DNA of 64,000 nucleotides from Balneolaceae bacterium UBA2956. Lineage in GTDB: Bacteria; Bacteroidota; Rhodothermia; Balneolales; Balneolaceae. The DNA is taken from the NCBI GenBank assembly GCA_002348545.1, contig DEBM01000013.1:37927-101926 (forward strand), read 5' to 3'. The notes under the pieces are model-generated. The model did no database searches. It had not been told where the DNA came from and saw nothing but the letters and a program-made list of their open reading frames with translations. The translations under genes and the position numbers were made by a program. Positions 9,193 through 17,132 of this stretch are shown here, in pieces (position 1 is the first letter of the stretch; every line of letters starts with the position of its first letter).

Positions 9193-9643
9193 TTTATTAG
9201 CTCCTCTCTCAACTGATGTGGAAACACATCAGCTCCCCAAACTATCAATATTGAGAGGGAAATCTGCTTTTGAAAAACTTTTCAAAAACTCTACTATTTT
9301 TCGTTTAGGCAGTATTTCATTCCGATTCCGTCTTGTTCATTTTGCTAAATCTAATTCTACATCTGAAAAAAGTCTCCAAACGGCGTTCATTGCCCCGAAA
9401 CATATAGGCAATGCGGTTACAAGGAATAAAACAAAAAGATTACTCAGGGAAAGCTTTCGAACTTCGAGCAGCGAATTGCATCATTTTTTGGAGAAAAACT
9501 CAATTAACTTGCATTTGGTCCTGATTGCCCGTTATCCTCATTCTGATTTTGAGCTTGTAAAATGTGAGATGCGTAAAGGACTCAATAATCTCATTGAGAA
9601 TTTAGCCCACGATATTGATACATTTAAATGTTCAGAGGAGTAA
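9170..9643 (+). CDS. rnpA: Ribonuclease P protein component
   Basis: Protein cofactor of RNase P, which trims tRNA 5' leaders. The RNR signature appears as GNAVTRNKTKRLLRES, and the N-terminal core KLSILRGKSAFEKLFKNS is typical. An ATG at 9170 (157 residues) is preferred over the GTG just before it; either way the gene overlaps rpmH by over 20 bases. About 25 residues precede the usual family start, so the true start could be different, but no nearer Met exists in that frame. The 3' end contains AGAGGAG followed by ATG at 9646, apparently the old start of a decayed yidD. Confidence 0.92.
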   Translation: MSEKEPNNLLAPLSTDVETHQLPKLSILRGKSAFEKLFKNSTIFRLGSISFRFRLVHFAKSNSTSEKSLQTAFIAPKHIGNAVTRNKTKRLLRESFRTSSSELHHFLEKNSINLHLVLIARYPHSDFELVKCEMRKGLNNLIENLAHDIDTFKCSEE

Positions 9644-9645
9644 AA

Positions 9646-9708
9646 ATGTGGAGCATTCTTCAAATAGTCGGATTTTACATATAGCCCCGAATACTAACCC
9701 AATAATAA
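9646..9708 (+). pseudogene. yidD: Probable yidD remnant between rnpA and yidC
   Basis: A strong AGGAG precedes ATG at 9646, which reads MWSILQIVGFYI and then stops (TAG 9682). YidD proteins begin with a short hydrophobic stretch ending in RFY, followed by ISPxxPxxCRF. In the +1 frame directly after the break, the sequence reads HIAPNTNP, similar to that ISPNT segment. The position, exactly where yidD sits in the rpmH-rnpA-yidD-yidC cluster, supports the reading. The rest (cysteines, PTCSxYA) is gone. The match is short, so an unrelated leader peptide is the alternative. Confidence 0.45.
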
Positions 9709-9717
9709 TTAGCTGTT

Positions 9718-11562
9718 TTGGATAAGAATACTGTAGTTGGATTTACCCTAATATTTGTACTGATGCTAGGTTGGTTTTATTTCACTTTACCTAGCGAAGA
9801 ACAATTAACCGAGCAACAACGTCAAAGAGTAATTAGAGATAGTTTAGCTCAAGTTGAATTAAACCAAAACCTTAATCCTAACTTAGATTCAGACATTGGA
9901 GTACCTAGTAGGATGCAAAACCAAGGTATCAGGGCTAATGCGCGTAATAATATGGAATCCAGTCAGATTATTGACAGTGACGAGCCCAAAGTACAGAAGG
10001 TTGGAATGTTTGGGGCCATCCAAGATTCGGTGCAACGGTTTATTACCATAGATACCCCACTATATAAAGCTATTTTTACTAATAAAGGGGCGGGTCCCAC
10101 TCAATTCACCTTAAAAAAGCATGTCAATTGGGCGGGTACACCTGTACAAATGATTGGAGACACTACTCTTTCTGCCTACAATTTAGGTTTTTTAAGTACG
10201 GAGAACTACAATGTTGAAACTCAACGAATTCTTTTTGAAGCAGAAAATCTAGCTTCTAATATCCTTGTACTAACAGGAGAAAGTAGAAGTTTGAGCTACC
10301 GATTAAATGTTCCAAATGGTGGTGCACTTCGTTACACCTACACATTTTTCTCTGACAGCTATGAGATAAATCTAAGAGTAGAATACATTGGTATTCAAGA
10401 ATATATCTTAGGTCGGTCCGTAGATTTTGGTTTTACCAGCCCACTAAATTTTACTGAACGTGATAAAGTACAAGAAGCTCTCGCAACCTCTGCATACTTA
10501 TATGCTGGTGGAGAACTGGAACGGCTTAAGGTAGACAACCCAGACGAAAACAATGGATACAATGAATTAAATATAAATGGCATGGTTGAATGGGTTGCTA
10601 CAAAAACTAAATTTTTTGCCCAACTTATACAACCAATTCATAACACTGAAGGAGCTTTACTAGTAGGTCAAATAAATGGTAAAGTAGATCAACCAACTAC
10701 CGATCATGCATATCAGGCTATGGTTAATTCGGATATACCTACCAATGGAACACAAGAATATCAACTCTATATAGGACCAACTAAATATGCCGATATGAAA
10801 AGTTTCAATGAGCATGCGTTTGATATGGTAGAGGTTGGTTACGGGTGGCTTCGATGGTTCTCTGATCCATTTGTACGTTTTATTGTTATTCCATTCTTTA
10901 ATATAATGGGTGGATTTATTTCCAACTATGGAGTATTGGTCATTATATTTGCGATCACCGTTAAGCTTGTTCTATCTCCACTCACGTTTAAAAGTTACAA
11001 AAGTATGGCGGCCATGAAAGAACTACAGCCGCAAATGAAAGATTTACAAGAAAAATATAAGAGTGATCCCCAGAAGCAGCAGAAAGCTACTATGGATTTG
11101 TATCGCAAAAATAAGGTGAATCCATTGGGTGGTTGTTTACCCATGTTACTTCAGTTTCCTATACTAATTACCCTATGGCTATTTTTTCAAAACTCCATTT
11201 TACTACGACAAGAGTCTTTCCTTTGGGCTAATGACTTATCTGCGCCAGATTTTATTATCAATTTACCTTTTGGTATCCCATTTTTAGGGGATCAAATAGG
11301 TGGATTTGTAATATTAATGTCACTTTCCATGGGGCTACAAAGTCGACTCACAGGAGGTGCTAGTGGCGGCGGTGCTGCAAGTGGCGTAATGGCTCAGAAT
11401 ATGAAAATAATGCAATATATACTTCCTATCATGATGCTATTCATATTTAACCGTTTTGCCTCTGGATTAAGCCTTTACTATCTCATTTTTAATGTTTTGT
11501 CGATTGTTCAACAATACTATATCAATCGAAGTACACGTAAAACAGCTTTAGCAAAGTCTTAA
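9718..11562 (+). CDS. yidC: Membrane protein insertase YidC
   Basis: Inserts and folds inner-membrane proteins with or without SecYEG. The 614-residue protein is of the Gram-negative type: an N-terminal transmembrane anchor (residues 6-24), a large periplasmic beta domain (about 60-370), and the conserved five-helix core from about 385, including MAAMKELQPQMKDLQEKY, the cytoplasmic hairpin NKVNPLGGCLPMLLQFPI and the final LYYLIFNVLSI. The start is TTG at 9718: a stop lies four codons upstream and no ATG occurs before residue 16, and DKNTVVGF is the normal family N-terminus. No Shine-Dalgarno is visible. Confidence 0.96.
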   Translation: MDKNTVVGFTLIFVLMLGWFYFTLPSEEQLTEQQRQRVIRDSLAQVELNQNLNPNLDSDIGVPSRMQNQGIRANARNNMESSQIIDSDEPKVQKVGMFGAIQDSVQRFITIDTPLYKAIFTNKGAGPTQFTLKKHVNWAGTPVQMIGDTTLSAYNLGFLSTENYNVETQRILFEAENLASNILVLTGESRSLSYRLNVPNGGALRYTYTFFSDSYEINLRVEYIGIQEYILGRSVDFGFTSPLNFTERDKVQEALATSAYLYAGGELERLKVDNPDENNGYNELNINGMVEWVATKTKFFAQLIQPIHNTEGALLVGQINGKVDQPTTDHAYQAMVNSDIPTNGTQEYQLYIGPTKYADMKSFNEHAFDMVEVGYGWLRWFSDPFVRFIVIPFFNIMGGFISNYGVLVIIFAITVKLVLSPLTFKSYKSMAAMKELQPQMKDLQEKYKSDPQKQQKATMDLYRKNKVNPLGGCLPMLLQFPILITLWLFFQNSILLRQESFLWANDLSAPDFIINLPFGIPFLGDQIGGFVILMSLSMGLQSRLTGGASGGGAASGVMAQNMKIMQYILPIMMLFIFNRFASGLSLYYLIFNVLSIVQQYYINRSTRKTALAKS

Positions 11563-11656
11563 TTATTTTTCTTTGGCATTACTCGGGCTTGGCTATAGCT
11601 AAACTCACACCAAATGAATACACTACATTGCACTGCATTAATCAAAGGATATACAT

Positions 11657-12559
11657 TTGTTAAGTACTGCCTTATACCACTATCCAATCGTTCGTCACTT
11701 AACCAACGAAGTGGAGTTATGGAACCCCATTCATAAGCAATGGTTTAAAAATAGACCAGAAGAGCGTGTTCGACTCCGAGTAATTGAATACTTTTTACAA
11801 GAGTGTCAAATTTCGCCCAACAGAATTAGTCCAGAATTTAAGGTTGACTTAGCTAATCAAATGAAAGGACGCATCGATCTAGTCTGTTTTGATACTAATT
11901 ATCAAGCTCATTGCTTAGTAGAATGTAAGCATGTAAACATTCCTTTAAATGAACAGGTCGCGCAGCAAATTGCTAAATACCATCTTAGCCTTCCTAGTCC
12001 CTATTTACTTATTACCAATGGAATAGTTGATGCCTGGTTCCAACGTACAACAAAGGGTTTTAAATATCTTGAGTCAGTGCCGAATGAATATCGATCAACC
12101 CGAGAGGTTGATCGTGATCTACAATATTGGATAGATCGTGGATTTTTGTATCCTTACATCCCTGACTCGCTGCATGAATTAGTATGTAATTTATGCTCAC
12201 GCTTGTACGTAGATTTAAAATCTCCTCCTGTTTACTTAGATTTTGAAGATATTCCATCGGAATATGCACTAAAAAACTACTTTTTCATTACTAGTTTTGG
12301 GGATGATAAAACCCATACTCAGATTGCATTTGCAATGAATGGTAAGGGAAACACACAAAGTTTAGATGTTATTTTAAGCGAGAATGGAATTAGTACAAAA
12401 TTATTAAAGATTGATATACTGGCTTTATCTAATCAAGAAAATGCGCATGCCACCCTTCACACGAAAATGGGACAGCATCAAGTTAATATTTTTTCTATGT
12501 CACCATTGGATAACGAACAATGGCTAAGCAAACTAATCGAATACCTAGTAAAAGACTAA
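11657..12559 (+). CDS. Orphan HsdR-N-like PD-(D/E)XK domain protein
   Basis: The first half resembles the N-terminal nuclease-like domain of type I restriction HsdR subunits (HSDR_N_2). A motif set for the PD-(D/E)XK fold is visible: RPEERVRLRVIEYFL at 33-47, GRIDLVCFD with Asp74, LVECK with Glu89 and Lys91, and QVAQQIAKY at 100-108. Residues 140-300 are unrecognised. No helicase domain, methyltransferase or specificity subunit is nearby, so it is not a restriction system as it stands. In many Bacteroidota such a stand-alone protein is a housekeeping gene of unknown role. The start is TTG at 11657 with AAAGGA eight bases before it. Nuclease activity is inferred from motifs only. Confidence 0.7.
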   Translation: MLSTALYHYPIVRHLTNEVELWNPIHKQWFKNRPEERVRLRVIEYFLQECQISPNRISPEFKVDLANQMKGRIDLVCFDTNYQAHCLVECKHVNIPLNEQVAQQIAKYHLSLPSPYLLITNGIVDAWFQRTTKGFKYLESVPNEYRSTREVDRDLQYWIDRGFLYPYIPDSLHELVCNLCSRLYVDLKSPPVYLDFEDIPSEYALKNYFFITSFGDDKTHTQIAFAMNGKGNTQSLDVILSENGISTKLLKIDILALSNQENAHATLHTKMGQHQVNIFSMSPLDNEQWLSKLIEYLVKD

Positions 12560-12578
12560 TCATTTATCATGAAAGGGT

Positions 12579-13178
12579 TTATTGATGAATCGGCTTACTA
12601 TTTTGGTCTCTATTTGAAAGAGATTTATTCCATTTAAGCCAACCCATTACGGCTAAAACAGTGAAAACAAAGAACTGCCCGCTAGTCAATAACAAATCTT
12701 TATAATAATACAATGGAATGGAAAGTAGGTCGGTTGCAATCCAAAAAAACCAGTGCTCTACTTTTTTTTCAGCCATAAGCCACATTCCCACAATAGCCAG
12801 CGATGTAGTTAAGGAATCCCAGAGTGGTATTTCACTATCAGTAAATCTTTGAAGAATAACAAAAAGAACAACCCAAGAGAGTAGAAATAAAACGATTGAT
12901 AAAAGCCATTCTTTTCTACTATTATGAGTTATTTCTTTAACAGCGCCACTCTCTGAGGGCTGAAGCCAACGATGCCAACCATATATACTCATAAGAACAT
13001 AGTAGATATTGATGCCCATATCAGCATAAATCCCGTAAATAAAGGATAAGTACACATAGATACCGACACTAATTAATCCAATAGGATATACCCATATGCG
13101 CTCTTTCACTGAAAACCATACACTAGCTAAACCAGTACCAACAGCTAATCCCTCAATACTGAATAAATAATCAATCAT
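12579..13178 (-). CDS. pnuC: PnuC-family nicotinamide riboside (vitamin) transporter
   Basis: Inner-membrane facilitator of the PnuC/SWEET-like fold. The 199-residue protein has about seven hydrophobic segments and the family's Trp-rich motifs: IYGWHRWLQ, PLWDSLTTSLAIVGMWLMA and WFFWIATDLLSIPLYYYK. The last corresponds to the substrate-binding WxxWxxxxxxxxxxYxxK-like helix. It is the last gene of porX-tsaE-small protein-pnuC and overlaps the gene before it by four bases (ATGA). Related PnuT proteins carry thiamine; no thiamine riboswitch precedes this gene, and NAD genes are encoded 12 kb away, so nicotinamide riboside is the better guess. Substrate is inference. Confidence 0.87.
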   Translation of the reverse strand: MIDYLFSIEGLAVGTGLASVWFSVKERIWVYPIGLISVGIYVYLSFIYGIYADMGINIYYVLMSIYGWHRWLQPSESGAVKEITHNSRKEWLLSIVLFLLSWVVLFVILQRFTDSEIPLWDSLTTSLAIVGMWLMAEKKVEHWFFWIATDLLSIPLYYYKDLLLTSGQFFVFTVLAVMGWLKWNKSLSNRDQNSKPIHQ

Positions 13179-13465
13179 ACTTTTGTTTTTAGTATGCCAG
13201 TTAGGTTCAGTGTATGTATGGGGATTAAATAGTTAGTTAGAATTTCATCCTTATGAATGCCTAGTAGCCCAGTGCCTCGAAAGTCGACTACACATACGTT
13301 TTCTTCTCTTTGAACAATTTCACCTATCCCGTAGAACTCAGGACTAGGGCCATAGTAAACTAAATCACCAAACTTTAGTTCATTCTTTGCACGCCGATGA
13401 AAAGGCATAATTACCGGCAATAAATCTAAGCGGTATGATAGTTTTCTTTTACTATTCAGCGACAT
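13175..13465 (-). CDS. Small beta-rich protein, DUF3553/CarD-like SH3 fold (tentative)
   Basis: A 96-residue protein whose middle reads KFGDLVYYGPSPEFYGIGEIVQ and then CVVDFRG, a pattern (GD-V, P-E-GxGxV, V-DF) like small SH3-type domains such as DUF3553 or the CarD N-terminus. The ATG at 13465 was chosen because it sits in the tsaE stop region (14-base overlap), typical of translational coupling; a longer frame opens at 13513 but lies wholly inside tsaE. It overlaps pnuC by four bases. Function is unknown; a nucleic-acid or polymerase contact would fit the fold but is only inference. Confidence 0.65.
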   Translation of the reverse strand: MSLNSKRKLSYRLDLLPVIMPFHRRAKNELKFGDLVYYGPSPEFYGIGEIVQREENVCVVDFRGTGLLGIHKDEILTNYLIPIHTLNLTGILKTKV

Positions 13466-13913
13466 ATCTATGTTTTTTTCGTATGTGAATCGCTCGATTC
13501 TCCTGTATATCATATGGCCATACGATCTCTACCAGCCACCAAGTATCAGTGGAAAAAGGTAGCGCAAGTTTAGGCCACTCTATAACGCAAATACCACCAT
13601 TGAAAAGATATTCTTCAAAGCCAATTTCTTGAAGCTCACTTAGAGATTTCAACCGATATAAGTCAAAATGATAAAGAGGTATTTGCCCAAGATATTCATG
13701 CACCACCGCATAGGTTGGTGATTGTACATATTCTTGTTCAACACCGAAATAAGAGGCTAATCCTTTGGTAAAATGTGTTTTTCCCACTCCTAAACCTCCC
13801 TGAATAATTACCACATCATTTGATTGAAGCCTGCGAGCAAATTCTTTGGCTATGGCGATGGTCTGTTCTACCGATGATGAAAAAAAGCTATAATCTGAGC
13901 TACTATCCGTCAT
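13452..13913 (-). CDS. tsaE: tRNA threonylcarbamoyladenosine biosynthesis ATPase TsaE
   Basis: ATPase subunit of the TsaB-TsaD-TsaE complex that makes t6A37 in ANN-decoding tRNAs. The 153-residue length is standard. Walker A GGLGVGKTH is at 39-47, followed by the family motifs SPTYAVVHEY, LYHFDLYRL and GGICVIEWPKL (with the catalytic-loop Glu and Trp). It starts inside the last codons of porX (11-base overlap). The porX-tsaE pair is a known neighbourhood in Bacteroidota. TsaB and TsaD are not in the window. Confidence 0.95.
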   Translation of the reverse strand: MTDSSSDYSFFSSSVEQTIAIAKEFARRLQSNDVVIIQGGLGVGKTHFTKGLASYFGVEQEYVQSPTYAVVHEYLGQIPLYHFDLYRLKSLSELQEIGFEEYLFNGGICVIEWPKLALPFSTDTWWLVEIVWPYDIQENRAIHIRKKHRYVAE

Positions 13914-15492
13914 TTGATTTAGATTCTAAAAGTGCCACTGGTAAAATCATTTCTTCCATAGAGGCCCCCCCATGCTGAAAGGTATCCTTGTAGCGGTTTT
14001 GATATTTATGGTAATTGGTAGGATAGACGAAATAATAGTTTTCTTTTGCTATCAGATAATCTTTCACGTTGGCATACTCAGGTAATCCAAATGCTTGTGC
14101 TTCTTTAAATACAATAACTGAATCTTCTTCTTCGGCATTTAAACTTCGCCCATACTTATATCTCAATCCTGTCGCAGTTTCCTTGTCGCCATACACTTTA
14201 GTATCTCGAAGTGCTCGAACTGAGCCATGATCGGTCGTAATTATAAGATTAATCCCTTCTTCGGATAGTTCTTTTAACATCTGAAACAAGGATGAATGTT
14301 GAAACCAAGCTTCTGTGATTGCTCTAAATGCTGCCTCATCAGGAGCTAACTCTTTAATTACATCAGAATCGGAACGGGAGTGGACCAAGGTATCCACAAA
14401 GTTGAATACAAAAGCAGAAAGTGGGCTCTGAGCATAATTTTTAATTTTTTGGGCTATATGACGCCCTTCCTGTGCATTTAATACTTTTTCATATTTTGTT
14501 TTAATTCCAAGCCCTCTTCTTGAAACATAAGAATTGAGCAACTCATGCTCATGCTTATTCCAAGATCGCTCATCCTGGCCTTGCTTCCATAATGCTGGAT
14601 ACTGTTTTGAGATTTGTAGCGGGGTCAAACCAGAAAATATAGCATTTCGAGAATAGGGAGTAGCAGTAGGTAGAAGTGAGAAATAAAATTCGGTTTGAAT
14701 ATCATAATATTGGCTTAAATAACGCTCAAAAACTAACCATTGATCATAGCGCATACAGTCAATAACAAAAAACATCACACGCTTTCCTTGCTTTATTAAG
14801 GGTTCTACATAAGTAGAAAGTATTCCAGGTGAGAGCAGAGGGGACTCATTTTCTATTTGGTTTCGGTCAAAAGCATCTACTAGTTCATATTTTTTAATCC
14901 ACTTCAAATAGTTTTGTTCCACCATTTTTCCAAACTCTCGATTAGCAGATTGAAATTGATCGTACAAAACCTGTTTTAAGGTTTCATCTCCTTGACCCAA
15001 GTCCATCATCCACTGGGTTAGTTTTTTGTACACATTAATCCAATCTTGCCAGGTAGTTCGATGATGTAATAAGGCATCCATCTCTGGAAATGAACGCAAA
15101 TAGCTTTGGGCCGATTTTTCATTTTCTAAACGACCTCTATCGAGTATTTTTTTTACTGTTAGAAGTACTTGTGATGGATTAACCGGTTTAATTAGGTAGT
15201 CCGATATCTTTGCTCCAATTGCCTCTTCCATGATTGACTCTTCTTCACTTTTTGTAATCATAACTACAGGAACCAATGGAAACTTGGATTTAATTTGCTC
15301 CAAGGCCTGCAATCCCCCAATTCCTGGCATCTGTTCATCTAGAAAAATTACATCAAATGGTTGCTCATTCATCATTGCTACCGCATCTCTACCATTGGTC
15401 ACTGCAACGACTTCAAAGCCTTTTCTTTGTAAAAAAAGTATGTTGGATTGCAATTGATCTATTTCGTCATCTGCCCATAATATACTTGGCAT
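13903..15492 (-). CDS. porX: PorX-type response regulator with PglZ phosphatase domain
   Basis: Response regulator that controls the type IX secretion system with the PorY kinase. Residues 1-120 form a receiver domain: acidic pair Asp8-Asp9, phosphoacceptor Asp52 in FLDEQMPG, Thr/Lys switch in MITK and LIKP. Residues from about 210 form an alkaline-phosphatase-like PglZ domain with metal-site motifs FVIDCMRYDQW, TATPYSRNAIFSG, FNFVDTLVHSRSD and TTDHGSVR; this domain hydrolyses cyclic and linear oligonucleotides in characterised PorX. The 529-residue length is normal. It heads a four-gene overlapping unit. The presence of T9SS-type cargo in the same window (18.1-19.9 kb, 34.3-39.6 kb) fits. 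No porY lies adjacent. Confidence 0.93.
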   Translation of the reverse strand: MPSILWADDEIDQLQSNILFLQRKGFEVVAVTNGRDAVAMMNEQPFDVIFLDEQMPGIGGLQALEQIKSKFPLVPVVMITKSEEESIMEEAIGAKISDYLIKPVNPSQVLLTVKKILDRGRLENEKSAQSYLRSFPEMDALLHHRTTWQDWINVYKKLTQWMMDLGQGDETLKQVLYDQFQSANREFGKMVEQNYLKWIKKYELVDAFDRNQIENESPLLSPGILSTYVEPLIKQGKRVMFFVIDCMRYDQWLVFERYLSQYYDIQTEFYFSLLPTATPYSRNAIFSGLTPLQISKQYPALWKQGQDERSWNKHEHELLNSYVSRRGLGIKTKYEKVLNAQEGRHIAQKIKNYAQSPLSAFVFNFVDTLVHSRSDSDVIKELAPDEAAFRAITEAWFQHSSLFQMLKELSEEGINLIITTDHGSVRALRDTKVYGDKETATGLRYKYGRSLNAEEEDSVIVFKEAQAFGLPEYANVKDYLIAKENYYFVYPTNYHKYQNRYKDTFQHGGASMEEMILPVALLESKSNDG

Positions 15493-15687
15493 TGTATAGC
15501 GGATTAATGAATGGTTATTATGCTAAGCAATATACTAAAACCCTAGAAGGCTATGCAGTCCAATAATTCGAAATCAATAGCATTCCAAATCATTCCATAC
15601 CTAATTTAATATAGAGGTGTCTTTTTTAATTTTTCCCATTGTTTTTTTGAAGCTTAATTTTTTATCCAACTAGCGCTATATTTAATT

Positions 15688-16566
15688 ATGTCACCATCCA
15701 CTAGAACGATTAACCCTATCATACAAAGCCATTGCTTTGACTATAATGGAACTAAATTAGCTTGGGAACGTATAAGCATTATTCATTCCAATCATTCAAC
15801 TGCTGGTTCGCCCAATGCTTTACTACATCCACTAATTATTTTACATGGTTGGGGTGCAAGTAAAAAAATAATGCGACCCCTTGGGCGGACTTTAGCATTG
15901 CATCATGATTGTTACATAATAGATTTAGCAGGGTTTGGAGAATCATCAAAACCCCCAGTCGCTTGGAAAATTGATGACTACGTAGACAGTATAAAGGCTT
16001 GGATCGAACACATTGGACTAGACACATTTGATATTTTAGCTCACTCTTTTGGGGGTCGTATTACCTTAAAATTACTTACTCAGACATGGTCCAAAGAACA
16101 TGTAAAAAAAGTATTGATTACGGGTGGTGCTGGGATGAAACCACAGCGCAGTGCAAAATTTTACGCCAAAAAATATACCGCTAAAAGCCTTAAAGTGCCC
16201 TTCAGGCTACTTCCTGAACCCCTGAAGTCCAAAGGTTTGAACTGGCTTCGAGCTACATCTGCCTGGAAATCTTTAGGTTCTAGCGACTATGCGATCTTGA
16301 ATGGTGTTATGCGCGAAACTTTTGTTCTTTCAGTTGAGGAATATTTAGAACCTACTCTACCAAATATTTCTCATTCCGTACTCTTACTCTGGGGTAAAAA
16401 CGACGACGCCACACCACTATATCAAGCTAAGAGGATGGAAAAAGGTATAACCGAAGCTGCTTTAGTCGTTATGAATGACTGCGGGCATTATGCTTTTTTA
16501 GATAAACCCAAACAATTCGCTGTTATTGCCGAAGCGTATCTGAAACCAATTGATCAAAAAGATTAA
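15688..16566 (+). CDS. Alpha/beta hydrolase
   Basis: Cytoplasmic-looking 292-residue hydrolase with no signal peptide. The oxyanion region is ILHGWGASKK, the nucleophile elbow AHSFGGR holds Ser120, the acid is Asp239 or Asp240 in WGKNDDATPL, and the base is His267 in NDCGHYAFLDKP. A lid of about 70 residues lies between strands 6 and 7. Substrate cannot be predicted; esterase, lactonase and haloperoxidase-like members share these motifs. It is monocistronic, and its 3' end overlaps the frame of the decayed RluA gene on the other strand. A TATATTTA box lies only four bases before the ATG, which would imply a leaderless message if real. Confidence 0.85.
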   Translation: MSPSTRTINPIIQSHCFDYNGTKLAWERISIIHSNHSTAGSPNALLHPLIILHGWGASKKIMRPLGRTLALHHDCYIIDLAGFGESSKPPVAWKIDDYVDSIKAWIEHIGLDTFDILAHSFGGRITLKLLTQTWSKEHVKKVLITGGAGMKPQRSAKFYAKKYTAKSLKVPFRLLPEPLKSKGLNWLRATSAWKSLGSSDYAILNGVMRETFVLSVEEYLEPTLPNISHSVLLLWGKNDDATPLYQAKRMEKGITEAALVVMNDCGHYAFLDKPKQFAVIAEAYLKPIDQKD

Positions 16567-17045
16567 AACTGAGTCCTAGCGTTGGAAATTGGAGGCTCTT
16601 ACTTACTAATGCAATAGCTTGATTTTGCAAGATAACGCCTGAATTATCACCGTTCTTAACATAGATAGGATCATTATAAATTGGATATCCTGAATAGGAT
16701 AAATATAAACGGATTTGATGGGTTCTTCCAGTTATAGGTTGGCACTCTATCAGTGTATCTTGTCCCTCTTGACGTAAAAAAGTGCATGAGGTTTGGGCAG
16801 TAAAGGCTGCTTCTAAATTAGCCCCGCATTCAAATACAAATCCGTTCTACGAATAGAGGCATTTCAGGTCTTCTTCGTTTTCATCTGGGTATCCTTGCAC
16901 CCGCGCCCAGTAGATTTTTTTCACCTTAGATTCTTCAAAGACTTTACTACAAGCCCGTGCCCAACGCTGCGCACCGCCGTATGATGAGTATAAGGGTAAG
17001 ACGACACCAAACGTATTTTACGCGAAACCATCATATTCGATATGA
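16523..17045 (-). pseudogene. Decayed RluA-family pseudouridine synthase
   Basis: On the minus strand the C-terminal part of an RluA/YabO-type pseudouridine synthase is plain: CQPITGRTHQIRLYLSYSGY, then PIYNDPIYVKNG and ALVSKSLQFP, running to TAA at 16523. Upstream the frame reads CSKVFEESKVKKIYWARVQGY, another family segment (KxFxExxVxKxYxAxVxG). A stop (TAG) separates these two parts, the catalytic HRLDxETSG motif is not recognisable, and the N-terminal third is missing. This is therefore a broken gene. Its last codons run into the 3' end of the alpha/beta hydrolase gene. It could also be read as a truncated gene left by a deletion at the 5' side. Confidence 0.75.
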
Positions 17046-17132
17046 ACTTGCGCTTATTCATCGCTAGTTATGCTATGTTAGAAAGGTGTTCAAACCATCA
17101 AGAAAGGAATCTATTAAGCTCTTCCACTTTTT

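Noticed and set aside
11657..12559. Part of a type I restriction-modification system
   Set aside because: No hsdM, hsdS or HsdR helicase lies within the window, so only the stand-alone domain is called.
15677..15688. TATATTTA box directly before the alpha/beta hydrolase ATG as a promoter
   Set aside because: It ends in A rather than G and sits almost on the start codon; the whole region is AT-rich, so chance is likely.
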